NCBI GenBank assembly: GCA_028865845.1
Contig: JAGWJK010000126.1
Coordinates: 1 to 8,898 of the forward strand
Source: Rhizobiaceae bacterium
GTDB taxonomy: Bacteria > Pseudomonadota > Alphaproteobacteria > Rhizobiales > Rhizobiaceae
Length of the DNA stretch: 8,898 nt
Reading direction: 5' to 3'
Shown here piece after piece: positions 1-6,886 of this stretch. Below the pieces are notes generated by a model that saw only the letters and a list, made by a program, of their open reading frames with translations, did not search any database and was not told the origin of the DNA. The first letter of the stretch is position 1, and every line of letters starts with the position of its first letter. Both the position numbers and the translations under genes were made by a program.

Positions 1-1101
1 CGATACGGGACTGGCGATGAACAGAGAAAACGGCTTGCGCCTGAGATCGTGAATATCGAAATCGCTTGCAGAACAAGCCTCAGCCATCAGCAGATTGTTG
101 AAGGGAGCGAGCACGGTGACGATATGTCCCTCAAAAGATGGCCGTTGCTCCTCGTCGCGTCCAAGATGCTGCCGGAAGCCAGCGAGAATGAAGTCGTTCA
201 GCTCGGGTTCGCCCGTGATGATTGCCTCGAGCACCTCCGAAAACCGCGTTCCCGTCGAAAATAGCCTCAGCACCGAGCGCAGACTCCGCCGACCCTCCAT
301 CGTTTTGGATTCGAGCACATAGCCGATCAGGGAAGCCATCAGCCCGCGCGCCGTTTGCTTCCAGTAGCCCTCCTCCTTCTCGCCGATCGGCAGGAGCGTG
401 GTGGCGAGATTGATGAGGTCGGTCGACCGTTCCGGCCAGTCCCGTACGAAATCCAGCGGGTTCCAGCGGTGCGATTTCTGGGAGCCGGGCGCGAAGACGA
501 AACACTTTTGCCCCATCGCGAGGCGTGCCGCGCCGGTCAGGGCAAAGTTCTCCAACTTCACATCGAGAACGACGACTGAACCCTGAAATTCCAGCAGGTT
601 CGTCATCACGAAGCCACGGCCCTTGCCGGATCGCGAGGGACCATTGACGAAGAAGTGGCTGTCACCGCTATAGCGGATATCGACCGCTTTCTTCCCGTTT
701 CCGAAGGTCCCAAGAAGGATGGATTTGCCCGGTTCGCCCTGGGTCAGCCCGCTTTTTTCAAGATCCTTCAGCGTCGCGAAACGTGACCCATCGCGCGGCG
801 GGCGGACCTCCCACGGACGAATGATCAAGAGGAATGCGCCGGCGCCGGCGATTGTCGCTTCGACCAGCGTCGCGAGCGCGGCCATCCCAATCAGACTATC
901 GACCCTGGGATTTCCCAGATAGACCCAGGCCTGCTTGGCCGGCATGAACACGTCGTCGCCGGTAAAACTCTTCCACATGACCGTGCTCTTTAGGAAGAAG
1001 AAGCTAGCGGCCGCGTAGTTGAAGGACCACGCGAAAAACAGGGCGGCCATGATCAGAAACGGACCTGCGGCGATCATAATGATCTTTTCGTACCGCTTCA
1101 T
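1..1101 (-). CDS. virD4: VirD4 type IV coupling protein (TraG/VirD4 family), N-terminal part; end lies beyond the left edge
   Basis: This is the first 367 codons of a gene that runs off the left edge with no stop. VirD4 is the inner-membrane ATPase that recruits substrates (relaxase-DNA or effector proteins) and passes them to the channel. Two membrane helices stand at about residues 7-30 and 72-95, with a short periplasmic loop between them. Then comes the family segment RDGSRFATLKDLEKSGL (103-119), Walker A GPSRSGKG (154-161) and VVVLDVKLEN (176-185). The stretch TTLLPIGEKEEGYWKQTARG (234-253) is also typical. Walker B and the C-terminus are expected beyond the window. The ATG at 1101 overlaps the virB11 stop in an ATGA and has no clear Shine-Dalgarno, so translation probably depends on coupling. 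Membrane helices plus the Walker motif make the call firm. The substrate class cannot be judged. Confidence 0.95.
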   Translation of the reverse strand, partial: MKRYEKIIMIAAGPFLIMAALFFAWSFNYAAASFFFLKSTVMWKSFTGDDVFMPAKQAWVYLGNPRVDSLIGMAALATLVEATIAGAGAFLLIIRPWEVRPPRDGSRFATLKDLEKSGLTQGEPGKSILLGTFGNGKKAVDIRYSGDSHFFVNGPSRSGKGRGFVMTNLLEFQGSVVVLDVKLENFALTGAARLAMGQKCFVFAPGSQKSHRWNPLDFVRDWPERSTDLINLATTLLPIGEKEEGYWKQTARGLMASLIGYVLESKTMEGRRSLRSVLRLFSTGTRFSEVLEAIITGEPELNDFILAGFRQHLGRDEEQRPSFEGHIVTVLAPFNNLLMAEACSASDFDIHDLRRKPFSLFIASPVS

Positions 1102-2174
1102 GGCGTCGACCATTTGTTGAAGTAAATCTCGGTAACGCCACGCTTCGAGGTGACGGGATCGCGGCTTATCTGCACGACGACAGGCGCCACAAAGCGGACG
1201 AATTCGAGAAGCTCTGCCTTGGAAAGACCGAGACCTGCCTGCATGGTTGCCATCGCCAGACGCTCGTAGGCGCCAACGGGATTGTCGGCGTGAAGCGTCG
1301 ACATGGAGCCGGGATGGCCGGTATTGACGGCCTGGAGAAACGAGAAGGCTTCCGCTCCGCGGATCTCACCCATGAAGATACGATCCGGACGCAGGCGGAG
1401 GGCAGCTTCGAGGCAATCCTGGACGGTGGTCTTCGCCCTGCCCTGCCCGCCCTTGGACGCGATCAGCGCAAGTGTGTTCGGCTGCGGCGGCCTGAGTTCG
1501 CGCGTGTCTTCAATAGAAATCAGTCGCTCCCAGACGGGTACATCCTTCAGGAGTCCATTGAAAAACGTCGTCTTGCCGGAAGAGGTGCCGCCTGAAATCA
1601 GCATCGTGATACGACTTTCAATGGCGAACCGGAACCAATCGCGTCGTGCCGCAGGTGACGGATCGACGAGGCGATCGACCAACTCGCGATCAAGGTCTGA
1701 AAGAGCGTCCATAATTCTTGGCGGCCCCGACACGCGAACGCCGTCGAAGCCGCCGAGCGCAACATAGTCATCAAGGCTCATGTCGCGGATCACCTGCTTG
1801 CGGATCGCAAAGGCACCGCCAGCTGCTGCAACCGGCGCCAACACGGCCTGGAACCGCTCGCCATGTGGCATGGCGGCAGAAAGAAGCGGGGTTTCCTCGT
1901 TGACACTCTGTTGGGTGGAGCCCGCAATCATTTGCGCAAGGCTGCGGATCGCCCGTTCGTTGAGGGCTGCGACCGCGTGCCGGACCATCCTTATCTGGTC
2001 GGTCCGCTCGACCCAGACTTCTCCGGGGCGGTTGCACATGATCTCGATGACGGCTGGATCCTCCAATAAGAAGCGAATGGGTTGCGCGACCTGTCGGAAG
2101 AAAATGGGAAGGGATTGCCAGAGAGACGCTCCGTCAGTGCTGTTTGTCTGACAGCTGGGTTCGACGTAGCTCAT
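1098..2174 (-). CDS. virB11: VirB11 hexameric secretion ATPase
   Basis: This 358-residue traffic ATPase of the VirB11/PulE type forms a hexamer on the cytoplasmic side of the inner membrane and works with VirB4 and VirD4. The N-terminal domain (about 25-150) is followed by the RecA-like domain. Walker A is GGTSSGKTT (195-203), the Asp box is IEDTREL (221-227), Walker B lies in LRPDRIFMGEIRGAEA (261-276), and the His box is NTGHPGSMSTLHAD (284-297). All four are intact, so the enzyme should be active. The ATG at 2174 has AAGGAGG (2181-2187) at six bases, which settles the start although the gene then overlaps the virB10 end by 41 bases in another frame. The stop overlaps the virD4 ATG in an ATGA. 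Length is normal for the family. Confidence 0.97.
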   Translation of the reverse strand: MSYVEPSCQTNSTDGASLWQSLPIFFRQVAQPIRFLLEDPAVIEIMCNRPGEVWVERTDQIRMVRHAVAALNERAIRSLAQMIAGSTQQSVNEETPLLSAAMPHGERFQAVLAPVAAAGGAFAIRKQVIRDMSLDDYVALGGFDGVRVSGPPRIMDALSDLDRELVDRLVDPSPAARRDWFRFAIESRITMLISGGTSSGKTTFFNGLLKDVPVWERLISIEDTRELRPPQPNTLALIASKGGQGRAKTTVQDCLEAALRLRPDRIFMGEIRGAEAFSFLQAVNTGHPGSMSTLHADNPVGAYERLAMATMQAGLGLSKAELLEFVRFVAPVVVQISRDPVTSKRGVTEIYFNKWSTP

Positions 2175-3381
2175 TGACGGCCTCCTTCACGGGGTCGGGA
2201 TAAAGGGCGGAAAAATCGAGGTCGCGGCGAACGAAGACGACGATCTGGGTCCCCTGATCGACAAAGATGGTCGGCGGGATATTGATCGAGTCTTTCAACG
2301 CAATGTTCGCCATCTCGGCCATCGTCTGGGAGACGGTTTGTTGTGCTTGGCTTTGTGCGTCGGAGGCTGTTGATGATGACGAGGACGTTGTCGAGCTGCT
2401 GCCATCGGTATTAAGTCCGGCGATGAAGGAAGAGACGCCGCCGACGAGGCTAAGGACTGCGGCCGCGCCGAAGCGCTCAAGATAGTGCTTGTCGACGAAG
2501 CCCGACAAACCAGAGCGGCCAAGGTCATCCGTGCCGTAGGAGCCAAGCGAAACGGATGTACCGTCGGAGCGCAGCGCGCGCGTCCAGACAATCAGGACCC
2601 GGGTCTGGCCTCGGGCGATCCCGCTCCTGTATTCACCGGTCAACATCGTGCCTTTCGGCAAAAGGACTCGGCGTCCATCGAAGGAATAAACGTCGTTCGA
2701 AATGACCGCCCGGACCATACCTGGGAGATCGGATTGGATTGCGGTTTCAAGAACGCCGCGGATGAGTGTTCCCTGCGGGATTAGCGCATCGATCCGATCG
2801 TTGCGGGTCGCTTTGACGGTCTCGACGTCCTGCGCACCCACGGCGGCAACGAATTTGCGGTTCGGATCGTCGTCCGCCGCTCCGACATCTGCTGTTGCCT
2901 TCGATGAGTTCGCGCCGAGGAGCGAGTCCGAAGCCTCCCTCTGTTGCGTCTGGTCAACGACCAGCATGTTCGACCGCAATCTGGCCAGCCGGAGTTCTTC
3001 AGCCTTTCGAGCACGATCTGCCTCTTCCGCAGCACGTCGAGCTGCACCATCGTCGACCGGTGGCGGTGAGATAACGACGGGTTCAACCTTTTGCTCCGGC
3101 TCCACGACCGGCGGCGTGATCACCAGCCTATTGTCTTCCGGTACGGGAACCGCTTTGGGATCGAGGTTCAGATGAGCGGAACGGCTCGCGGTCTTGAACT
3201 CTTCCCGCGTCTCGGTCGAGGCCGGCGCCCTTCGTTCGACGAAAGAGACATAAGCGGCATATCCAAGAATGGCGAGCGCAGCCGACCCTAGCAGAACCGG
3301 TCCAAGCCTGCCGCCTTTGTTTCGGGTCGGCCGCGCCACTGTTTCGGTGATCTTTGCTTCCTCCTCGAAATCAATGGGCAT
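2134..3381 (-). CDS. virB10: VirB10 envelope-spanning scaffold and outer-membrane pore protein (TrbI/VirB10 family)
   Basis: This is a 415-residue protein. I chose the ATG at 3381, giving MPIDFEEEAKIT, because GGAGGT (3386-3391) stands just upstream and the overlap with virB9 is only 11 bases. A longer start at 3468 would overlap virB9 by 98 bases and add a tail unlike the family. Order of parts: short charged cytoplasmic N-terminus (1-26), transmembrane helix (about 27-47), a Pro-rich periplasmic stretch (78-109), a charged probable coiled coil (112-138), then the beta-barrel TrbI/VirB10 domain (about 196-385). Recognisable stretches are IPQGTLIRGVLETAI (201-215), LPKGTMLTGEY (241-251) and DLGRSGLSGFVDKHY (286-300). 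The predicted antenna helices (about 303-323 and 343-362) are joined by a Ser/Thr-rich loop (328-340). VirB10 spans both membranes and relays ATP-driven changes from VirB11 and VirD4 to the pore. No cysteine is present. Confidence 0.95.
   Translation of the reverse strand: MPIDFEEEAKITETVARPTRNKGGRLGPVLLGSAALAILGYAAYVSFVERRAPASTETREEFKTASRSAHLNLDPKAVPVPEDNRLVITPPVVEPEQKVEPVVISPPPVDDGAARRAAEEADRARKAEELRLARLRSNMLVVDQTQQREASDSLLGANSSKATADVGAADDDPNRKFVAAVGAQDVETVKATRNDRIDALIPQGTLIRGVLETAIQSDLPGMVRAVISNDVYSFDGRRVLLPKGTMLTGEYRSGIARGQTRVLIVWTRALRSDGTSVSLGSYGTDDLGRSGLSGFVDKHYLERFGAAAVLSLVGGVSSFIAGLNTDGSSSTTSSSSSTASDAQSQAQQTVSQTMAEMANIALKDSINIPPTIFVDQGTQIVVFVRRDLDFSALYPDPVKEAVNELRRTQLSDKQH
2181..2187 (-). 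promoter_or_regulatory. Ribosome binding site of virB11 inside virB10
   Basis: The minus strand reads AAGGAGG six bases before the ATG at 2174. It lies within the coding sequence of virB10 and fixes the virB11 start 41 bases before the end of virB10. It is a near-perfect Shine-Dalgarno sequence, so virB11 can probably be initiated on its own and not only by coupling. Confidence 0.8.
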
Positions 3382-4183
3382 CGCCACCTCCGCGATGGTC
3401 GACGGCAACCGAGACGACGGGTTGTGGACCCGCAGACTTCCTGAGATTGAAAACGCAGGTGGCGACATCGCCGTTACGCAAAGTCCATTGGTCTGCTACC
3501 TTGTCGATGACGATGTAGTCGCCTTCGCGCCGAAAGTTCACCAGGCTCTCGTGGCCGTCGGATTTTACCGCAAAGAAGGCGGGGAGCTCTCCGGAGAACT
3601 GGAAGAAGGTCTTGCGCCCGTCGTCGAAGATCACGGTCGGGCGATTGTCGAGCGCGCCTTTGTAGCCATAGTCGTAGTTGAGACCGGTCGGGTTGGCGAG
3701 CGCTGCCTTGATGTTCGACATAGCGGCGTTTTCTTTCGCCTCTGCCAGGAGTTTTGCGCTTGCTATGTCATCTGGATAGGCGAAGCGTAGCTTGATGACA
3801 GCGTTGCGGGTATTGCCTGCCGTGGCACCCGTCAGCATGAAATTGTAGACCCGTTTCGACGTCACAACATTCATGTTGGTGACGGCGTTGGGTTCCAACG
3901 GCTTAATGAACAGATATTGCCTCGACTGGTCAGGCACTGCCTGCCACGCGACGCTGTCGCCCATGGCGACCGTCGCGATCTTTTCGTCATCGTTGAACAC
4001 GATCATCGTCGAAACGCCCAACATGCCGGCGAGATAGATGATGTTGTCCTTCTGGAAGGGTACCGTACGGATCCTTGCGTCTGCTTTTACTGCCTGGGGC
4101 ACGCTTTCCGCTCGAGCCCACGGCGAACCGAGGGCGAGCACGAGGGCGCCAGTTATAAATAACTTCCTCTTGTCGGCAATCAC
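3371..4183 (-). CDS. virB9: VirB9 outer-membrane core-complex protein (CagX/VirB9 family)
   Basis: This is a 270-residue periplasmic/outer-membrane protein. The start is GTG at 4183, overlapping the virB8 stop and preceded by GGAGG (4191-4195) with a seven-base spacer. The next in-frame ATG would remove the signal peptide. The signal peptide covers residues 1-25, with cleavage likely at SPWARA/ESVPQ. The N-terminal domain is about 30-120 and the C-terminal beta-domain about 165-250, joined by an Ala-rich linker (140-163). The C-terminal block RPTVIFDDGRKTFFQF (181-196) and the region up to LRNGDVATCVFN (235-246) are typical of VirB9/CagX. By family knowledge VirB9 forms the ring around the outer-membrane pore with VirB7 and VirB10. 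The only cysteine, Cys243, could pair with the lipoprotein, as VirB9 does with VirB7 in Agrobacterium. The 3' end overlaps virB10 by 11 bases. Confidence 0.95.
   Translation of the reverse strand: MIADKRKLFITGALVLALGSPWARAESVPQAVKADARIRTVPFQKDNIIYLAGMLGVSTMIVFNDDEKIATVAMGDSVAWQAVPDQSRQYLFIKPLEPNAVTNMNVVTSKRVYNFMLTGATAGNTRNAVIKLRFAYPDDIASAKLLAEAKENAAMSNIKAALANPTGLNYDYGYKGALDNRPTVIFDDGRKTFFQFSGELPAFFAVKSDGHESLVNFRREGDYIVIDKVADQWTLRNGDVATCVFNLRKSAGPQPVVSVAVDHRGGGDAH
3386..3391 (-). promoter_or_regulatory. Ribosome binding site of virB10 inside virB9
   Basis: The minus strand reads GGAGGT four bases before the ATG at 3381, inside the last codons of virB9. It decides for the shorter virB10 (415 residues) over an in-frame start at 3468. 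Confidence 0.75.
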
Positions 4184-4908
4184 TGCGGGTCCTCCGTTGA
4201 GGTGACCGTTTCCTGATCACGGCGATATTCGGTGACCTGGAATCCGAGAGGATTGTCGAAACGCCAGTCGTTGCGCATCGGTTCGGAAGTGTACTTGAAG
4301 CGGACGTTGGCAACCCAATGATCGGTTGCAGGTGATCCAGTCTGGCCGGTGCGGGTCGTCGAGAACCGCACCGCCGCCGTCTGTTCATTGAGGAAGATAA
4401 TGCTCTTGATCGCAACGGAGATCGTGGCGTTGGCCCCATAGAGCTTCACAGGGTTGTCTGGGTTGGAACCGGAGAAGGTATTGGCGAGATCCTGTGCCGC
4501 CTTTCCGGTCGAATAGAGCGATGCAAGATCGAAGTTGTCCCTCAACCCTTTCGGATCGTAGGTCTCCCGTGCGCGAATGAAACGGACGATGTTGGCGCGC
4601 GTCACGGCCTCGTTCTGCGTGAGGTCTCCCGCCTCCGACAGCGGGCGGCTTGCCTCGACATAGCCGGTGGTTTTGTCGACCTCGAGCACCACAACGTCAA
4701 AACTCTTTAGCGGCAGCGTTGCCCACAACAGACCGACCATGGCGATGAGAGAAAGGCCAAGCGCGATTGCAACGACCCGCCAGACCGCGCGTGACGCTGC
4801 AACCGAGCGGTAGACGGATTTCTCCCAGCGCTCGCCCTCCTGATAGTAGCGCGGGTCTATCCCCGTCGCCGTCGGTCGCACTGCGCCGACATGGTCTTCA
4901 AGTTGCAT
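4180..4908 (-). CDS. virB8: VirB8 bitopic inner-membrane assembly factor
   Basis: This 242-residue protein has a cytoplasmic N-terminus (1-40), one transmembrane helix (about 41-64) and a periplasmic domain with the NTF2-like VirB8 fold. Family marks are RANIVRFIRARETYD (104-118), the segment GLRDNFDLASLYS (121-133) and the closing NPLGFQVTEYRRD (219-231). VirB8 is a nucleation factor that links the inner-membrane complex with VirB9, VirB10 and the pilus parts. The ATG at 4908 has a strong AGGAG at 4916-4920 with a seven-base spacer. The 17-base gap from virB6 is the longest in the window. The stop overlaps the GTG start of virB9 by four bases (GTGA). Length and motifs are ordinary for the family, and I see nothing missing. 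Confidence 0.96.
   Translation of the reverse strand: MQLEDHVGAVRPTATGIDPRYYQEGERWEKSVYRSVAASRAVWRVVAIALGLSLIAMVGLLWATLPLKSFDVVVLEVDKTTGYVEASRPLSEAGDLTQNEAVTRANIVRFIRARETYDPKGLRDNFDLASLYSTGKAAQDLANTFSGSNPDNPVKLYGANATISVAIKSIIFLNEQTAAVRFSTTRTGQTGSPATDHWVANVRFKYTSEPMRNDWRFDNPLGFQVTEYRRDQETVTSTEDPQ
4191..4195 (-). promoter_or_regulatory. Ribosome binding site supporting the GTG start of virB9
   Basis: GGAGG on the minus strand stands seven bases before the GTG at 4183. It supports this non-ATG start, which also gives a complete signal peptide and a four-base overlap with virB8. Confidence 0.75.
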
Positions 4909-4915
4909 TCAAAAT

Positions 4916-4920
4916 CTCCT
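4916..4920 (-). promoter_or_regulatory. Ribosome binding site of virB8 in the virB6-virB8 gap
   Basis: AGGAG on the minus strand with a seven-base spacer precedes the ATG at 4908. It occupies the 17-base gap that is the largest non-coding stretch of the window, which leaves no room there for a virB7 gene. Confidence 0.75.
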
Positions 4921-4925
4921 GAAAA

Positions 4926-5930
4926 TCACTTGCGGGCGTTGACCGCCGCGGCCATGACCTGGGCAGCAGCGGCGCTGCCATCCGAAACGGTAGCGTTCCC
5001 CTCGGAAAATCGGTTCCACAACGCGCGGCCGCCGCGCCATGCCCCTGTTGCGCCGAGAACGCTGCCGGCGCGCATCATGAGCAAGCCAGAGCTGGCGGAA
5101 CCGTCGATGCGCGGACCGCCTCCTGCGATTGCCGCGGCAAGGCCAACGACTTCCTTCAACATCAAGGTCGTCGCCATACACATGAAGATAAAGGGGGTGA
5201 CCGTTCCGAGTGTCGGCTCTCCAGATTGAAGGGCGGTAACGGTATTGCCGAGCAGGGTCGTCATCAAACCAAGCACGGTGTAGACGAGGATCGGCAGTAG
5301 CGAATAGGTCGCGAGCGAGCGAATCCAGCCATCGACCACGCCCGATGTGATGTTAAAGAGTGCACAGCAGAGCACGATCGGCCCAATCCCAAGCAGGATG
5401 AACATGGTCATCTTGCCCATGATCAGGATCACGGCAGCTGTGGCGCAGAGGATCAGTACGAAGATAATGATCGCTCCGGCAATGAAATACAGCCAGAATG
5501 CGGTCACGCCGCCCTGTGCGGCGACGGCCGAGGCACCGGCCATCCCCGCGTGCCAAATATCAGATAGACTTTGTCCCATCGAGGCTCCGCCGGTCCCACA
5601 GCCCTCACCTCCCGCTGCTTCGCAGACAACAGTGGCAACGGCTTCCGGAGCCTGGACCAGCGGCGTGACGATCAGCGGCTGGTAGGTCGCCCAGGAGACG
5701 ATCAGGCTATAGGCGACAAAGGCACGGCCAAACTTCCAGATGAAGGCTCCTGCCGTCAAAGACGCCCGACCAAACAGCATCTCGTAGCCCCACCAGACGA
5801 CATAGACGGTGAGTGCAGCAAGAAAGAGCGGTCCGAGATAGGTGGCGAGCGCCTCGTACATGCTTTGCACAGCAGAGGTGCCCATGCTGTCAACCTTGCC
5901 GAACAATGTATCGAATATGTCATTGGCCAT
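4926..5930 (-). CDS. virB6: VirB6 polytopic inner-membrane channel protein (TrbL/VirB6 family)
   Basis: This 334-residue integral membrane protein has about six hydrophobic segments: roughly 32-52, 63-85, 143-170, 174-192, 205-226 and 242-268. VirB6 is the polytopic inner-membrane subunit of the channel. In Agrobacterium its large periplasmic loop contacts the DNA substrate. Here the matching loop (about 86-142) contains Cys103 and Cys111, which could pair in the periplasm. The hydrophilic tail 270-334 is rich in Gly, Ala and Ser. The start is the ATG at 5930, giving MANDIFDTLFGK. It lies 13 bases after the lipoprotein stop and has no clear Shine-Dalgarno, so it may depend on coupling. A GTG at 5984 would add 18 residues and overlap the lipoprotein gene by 41 bases, which I think less likely. 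Identity rests on topology, length and position between virB5 and virB8. Confidence 0.93.
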   Translation of the reverse strand: MANDIFDTLFGKVDSMGTSAVQSMYEALATYLGPLFLAALTVYVVWWGYEMLFGRASLTAGAFIWKFGRAFVAYSLIVSWATYQPLIVTPLVQAPEAVATVVCEAAGGEGCGTGGASMGQSLSDIWHAGMAGASAVAAQGGVTAFWLYFIAGAIIIFVLILCATAAVILIMGKMTMFILLGIGPIVLCCALFNITSGVVDGWIRSLATYSLLPILVYTVLGLMTTLLGNTVTALQSGEPTLGTVTPFIFMCMATTLMLKEVVGLAAAIAGGGPRIDGSASSGLLMMRAGSVLGATGAWRGGRALWNRFSEGNATVSDGSAAAAQVMAAAVNARK

Positions 5931-5943
5931 CGGCGATGCGCTT

Positions 5944-6132
5944 TCAGAAGATACTGACGCCGGTTTGGCGGACCAGCGGGCCACAATCGCTTTCGGCGGC
6001 GAAGGCGGTGGAGGAGAAAAAACTTGGGTGATTTTCCGCCGAACAAGGCGCTTTCAGTTCCTTATGGCTAGCGCAGCTTGATACGGTGGCCAGAAGCGTG
6101 CCCAGAGCGAGGCTGAGAATAGATCGAAGCAT
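5944..6132 (-). CDS. Small lipoprotein, VirB7-like (or entry-exclusion lipoprotein)
   Basis: This small protein has 62 residues. A short hydrophobic signal (about 4-16) ends in a lipobox, V17-S-S-C20, so Cys20 should be lipidated and the mature protein anchored to the outer membrane. Two further cysteines follow (Cys30, Cys50). The stretch D49-CGPLVRQTG resembles the C-x-GP-x-PLN pattern recalled for VirB7, whose second cysteine bonds to VirB9. Position is the complication. It sits between virB5 and virB6, where IncN/IncW-type plasmids carry the entry-exclusion gene eex, whereas virB7 usually lies between virB6 and virB8. Here only 17 bases separate virB6 from virB8, so no second candidate fits there. 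I favour a VirB7 role because nothing else in the core complex supplies it, but Eex remains possible. It starts 8 bases after the virB5 copy b stop, with a modest TAGGAA ribosome binding site. The stop lies 13 bases before virB6. Confidence 0.75.
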   Translation of the reverse strand: MLRSILSLALGTLLATVSSCASHKELKAPCSAENHPSFFSSTAFAAESDCGPLVRQTGVSIF

Positions 6133-6140
6133 GAGGGTTC

Positions 6141-6884
6141 CTATTGGCCCGTGAGGGTCACTTTGCTGCTGTCGTAGCTCATGAATTCAGCGATCGCTGC
6201 TTCAGCGGCGATCTGCTGCATCTGCTGTGCGTTGAGCGCAGCGTTGCCGGCGTTGACTGCCCCGACCAGTTCATTGACGGTTTGAGCTGTCTGGGTCTGC
6301 ACCTGCGAATTCTGATCGATTGAGCCTTTGATATCGGTGGCCGTACCGATCTGGCCTTCGACAGCCTGAAAGCTCTGCACGCGTTGCTGAGTGCTCGCCT
6401 GTGTGCCGGAGATTGCGGCTGTCAACGCTGTCGCCGTGTTGACCAGCGCCTGATAGGATTTGTCGCCGCGCGTATAGCTCGCACTGTCCGTCTGCCCGGA
6501 TAGCGTCTTCACAAGGTTGAGCCCATTGAGGATTGTCGAGGCGGCAGTACCGTATGCGCCGAGCTTGCCCCAGGCCATCTGGCCGGACAGCAGCCACGAG
6601 AAGTCCGGCGCGTTTCCCATTGTGAAACCCGAACCAACCGCCGTGCCAGCGATCTCGGCTGTCGAACGATTACCGGTAACGGCAGCCAATGTCTTGTTGA
6701 CGGTCTGCAGGATATCACTGTTGCTGCTCATGATCTCGGCGGTGTTCGACGCCGTCTCCTTGGCCTGTGACAGCGTCGCTTCGTCGATGACGGGGACTTG
6801 GGCGAAGGCGGGCGTCGTCGCGGTCAGGATCGTAAGCGAGAGGACTGCGGCGCTGCCGCCGCGGAAAATGGGCAAAGACGGCAT
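6141..6884 (-). CDS. virB5: VirB5-like minor pilin / pilus-tip protein, copy b
   Basis: This 247-residue exported protein lies two bases after copy a. The ATG at 6884 is preceded by AAGGGA with a seven-base spacer. A TTG at 6890 in the same frame adds two residues and overlaps the upstream stop, so it is less likely. The signal peptide covers about residues 1-28 and ends TTPAFA/QVPV. The mature protein is predicted to be mostly alpha-helical, rich in Ala, Gln, Thr and Ser, with heptad-like stretches near the N-terminus (38-70) and C-terminus (about 165-235), as expected for the VirB5/TraC three-helix bundle. It has no cysteine. Length fits VirB5 (about 220-250). Of the two copies this one looks more like an ordinary VirB5, so the symbol is placed here. 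By family knowledge it sits at the pilus tip and takes part in assembly and adhesion. The C-terminus AIAEFMSYDSSKVTLTG is shared with copy a. Confidence 0.86.
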   Translation of the reverse strand: MPSLPIFRGGSAAVLSLTILTATTPAFAQVPVIDEATLSQAKETASNTAEIMSSNSDILQTVNKTLAAVTGNRSTAEIAGTAVGSGFTMGNAPDFSWLLSGQMAWGKLGAYGTAASTILNGLNLVKTLSGQTDSASYTRGDKSYQALVNTATALTAAISGTQASTQQRVQSFQAVEGQIGTATDIKGSIDQNSQVQTQTAQTVNELVGAVNAGNAALNAQQMQQIAAEAAIAEFMSYDSSKVTLTGQ

Positions 6885-6886
6885 GA

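Noticed and set aside
837..850. 14-base GC-only palindrome (CGCCGGCGCCGGCG)
   Set aside because: It encodes alternating Ala and Gly in the second membrane helix of VirD4. Composition and codon use explain it.
1..1101. Possibility that virD4 is a broken gene because no stop is seen
   Set aside because: The frame is open for all 367 codons to the exact edge with family motifs in place; it is cut by the window, not by mutation.
3382..3468. Longer N-terminus for VirB10
   Set aside because: It would overlap virB9 by 98 bases and lacks family similarity; the ATG at 3381 has a strong ribosome site.
3269..3790. A 173-codon open frame on the plus strand
   Set aside because: It is antisense across the virB9/virB10 junction, has no plausible ribosome site and no recognisable domain.
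5931..5984. GTG start giving an 18-residue longer VirB6
   Set aside because: It would overlap the lipoprotein gene and adds a non-conserved tail; the ATG at 5930 fits the family N-terminus better, though its ribosome site is weak.
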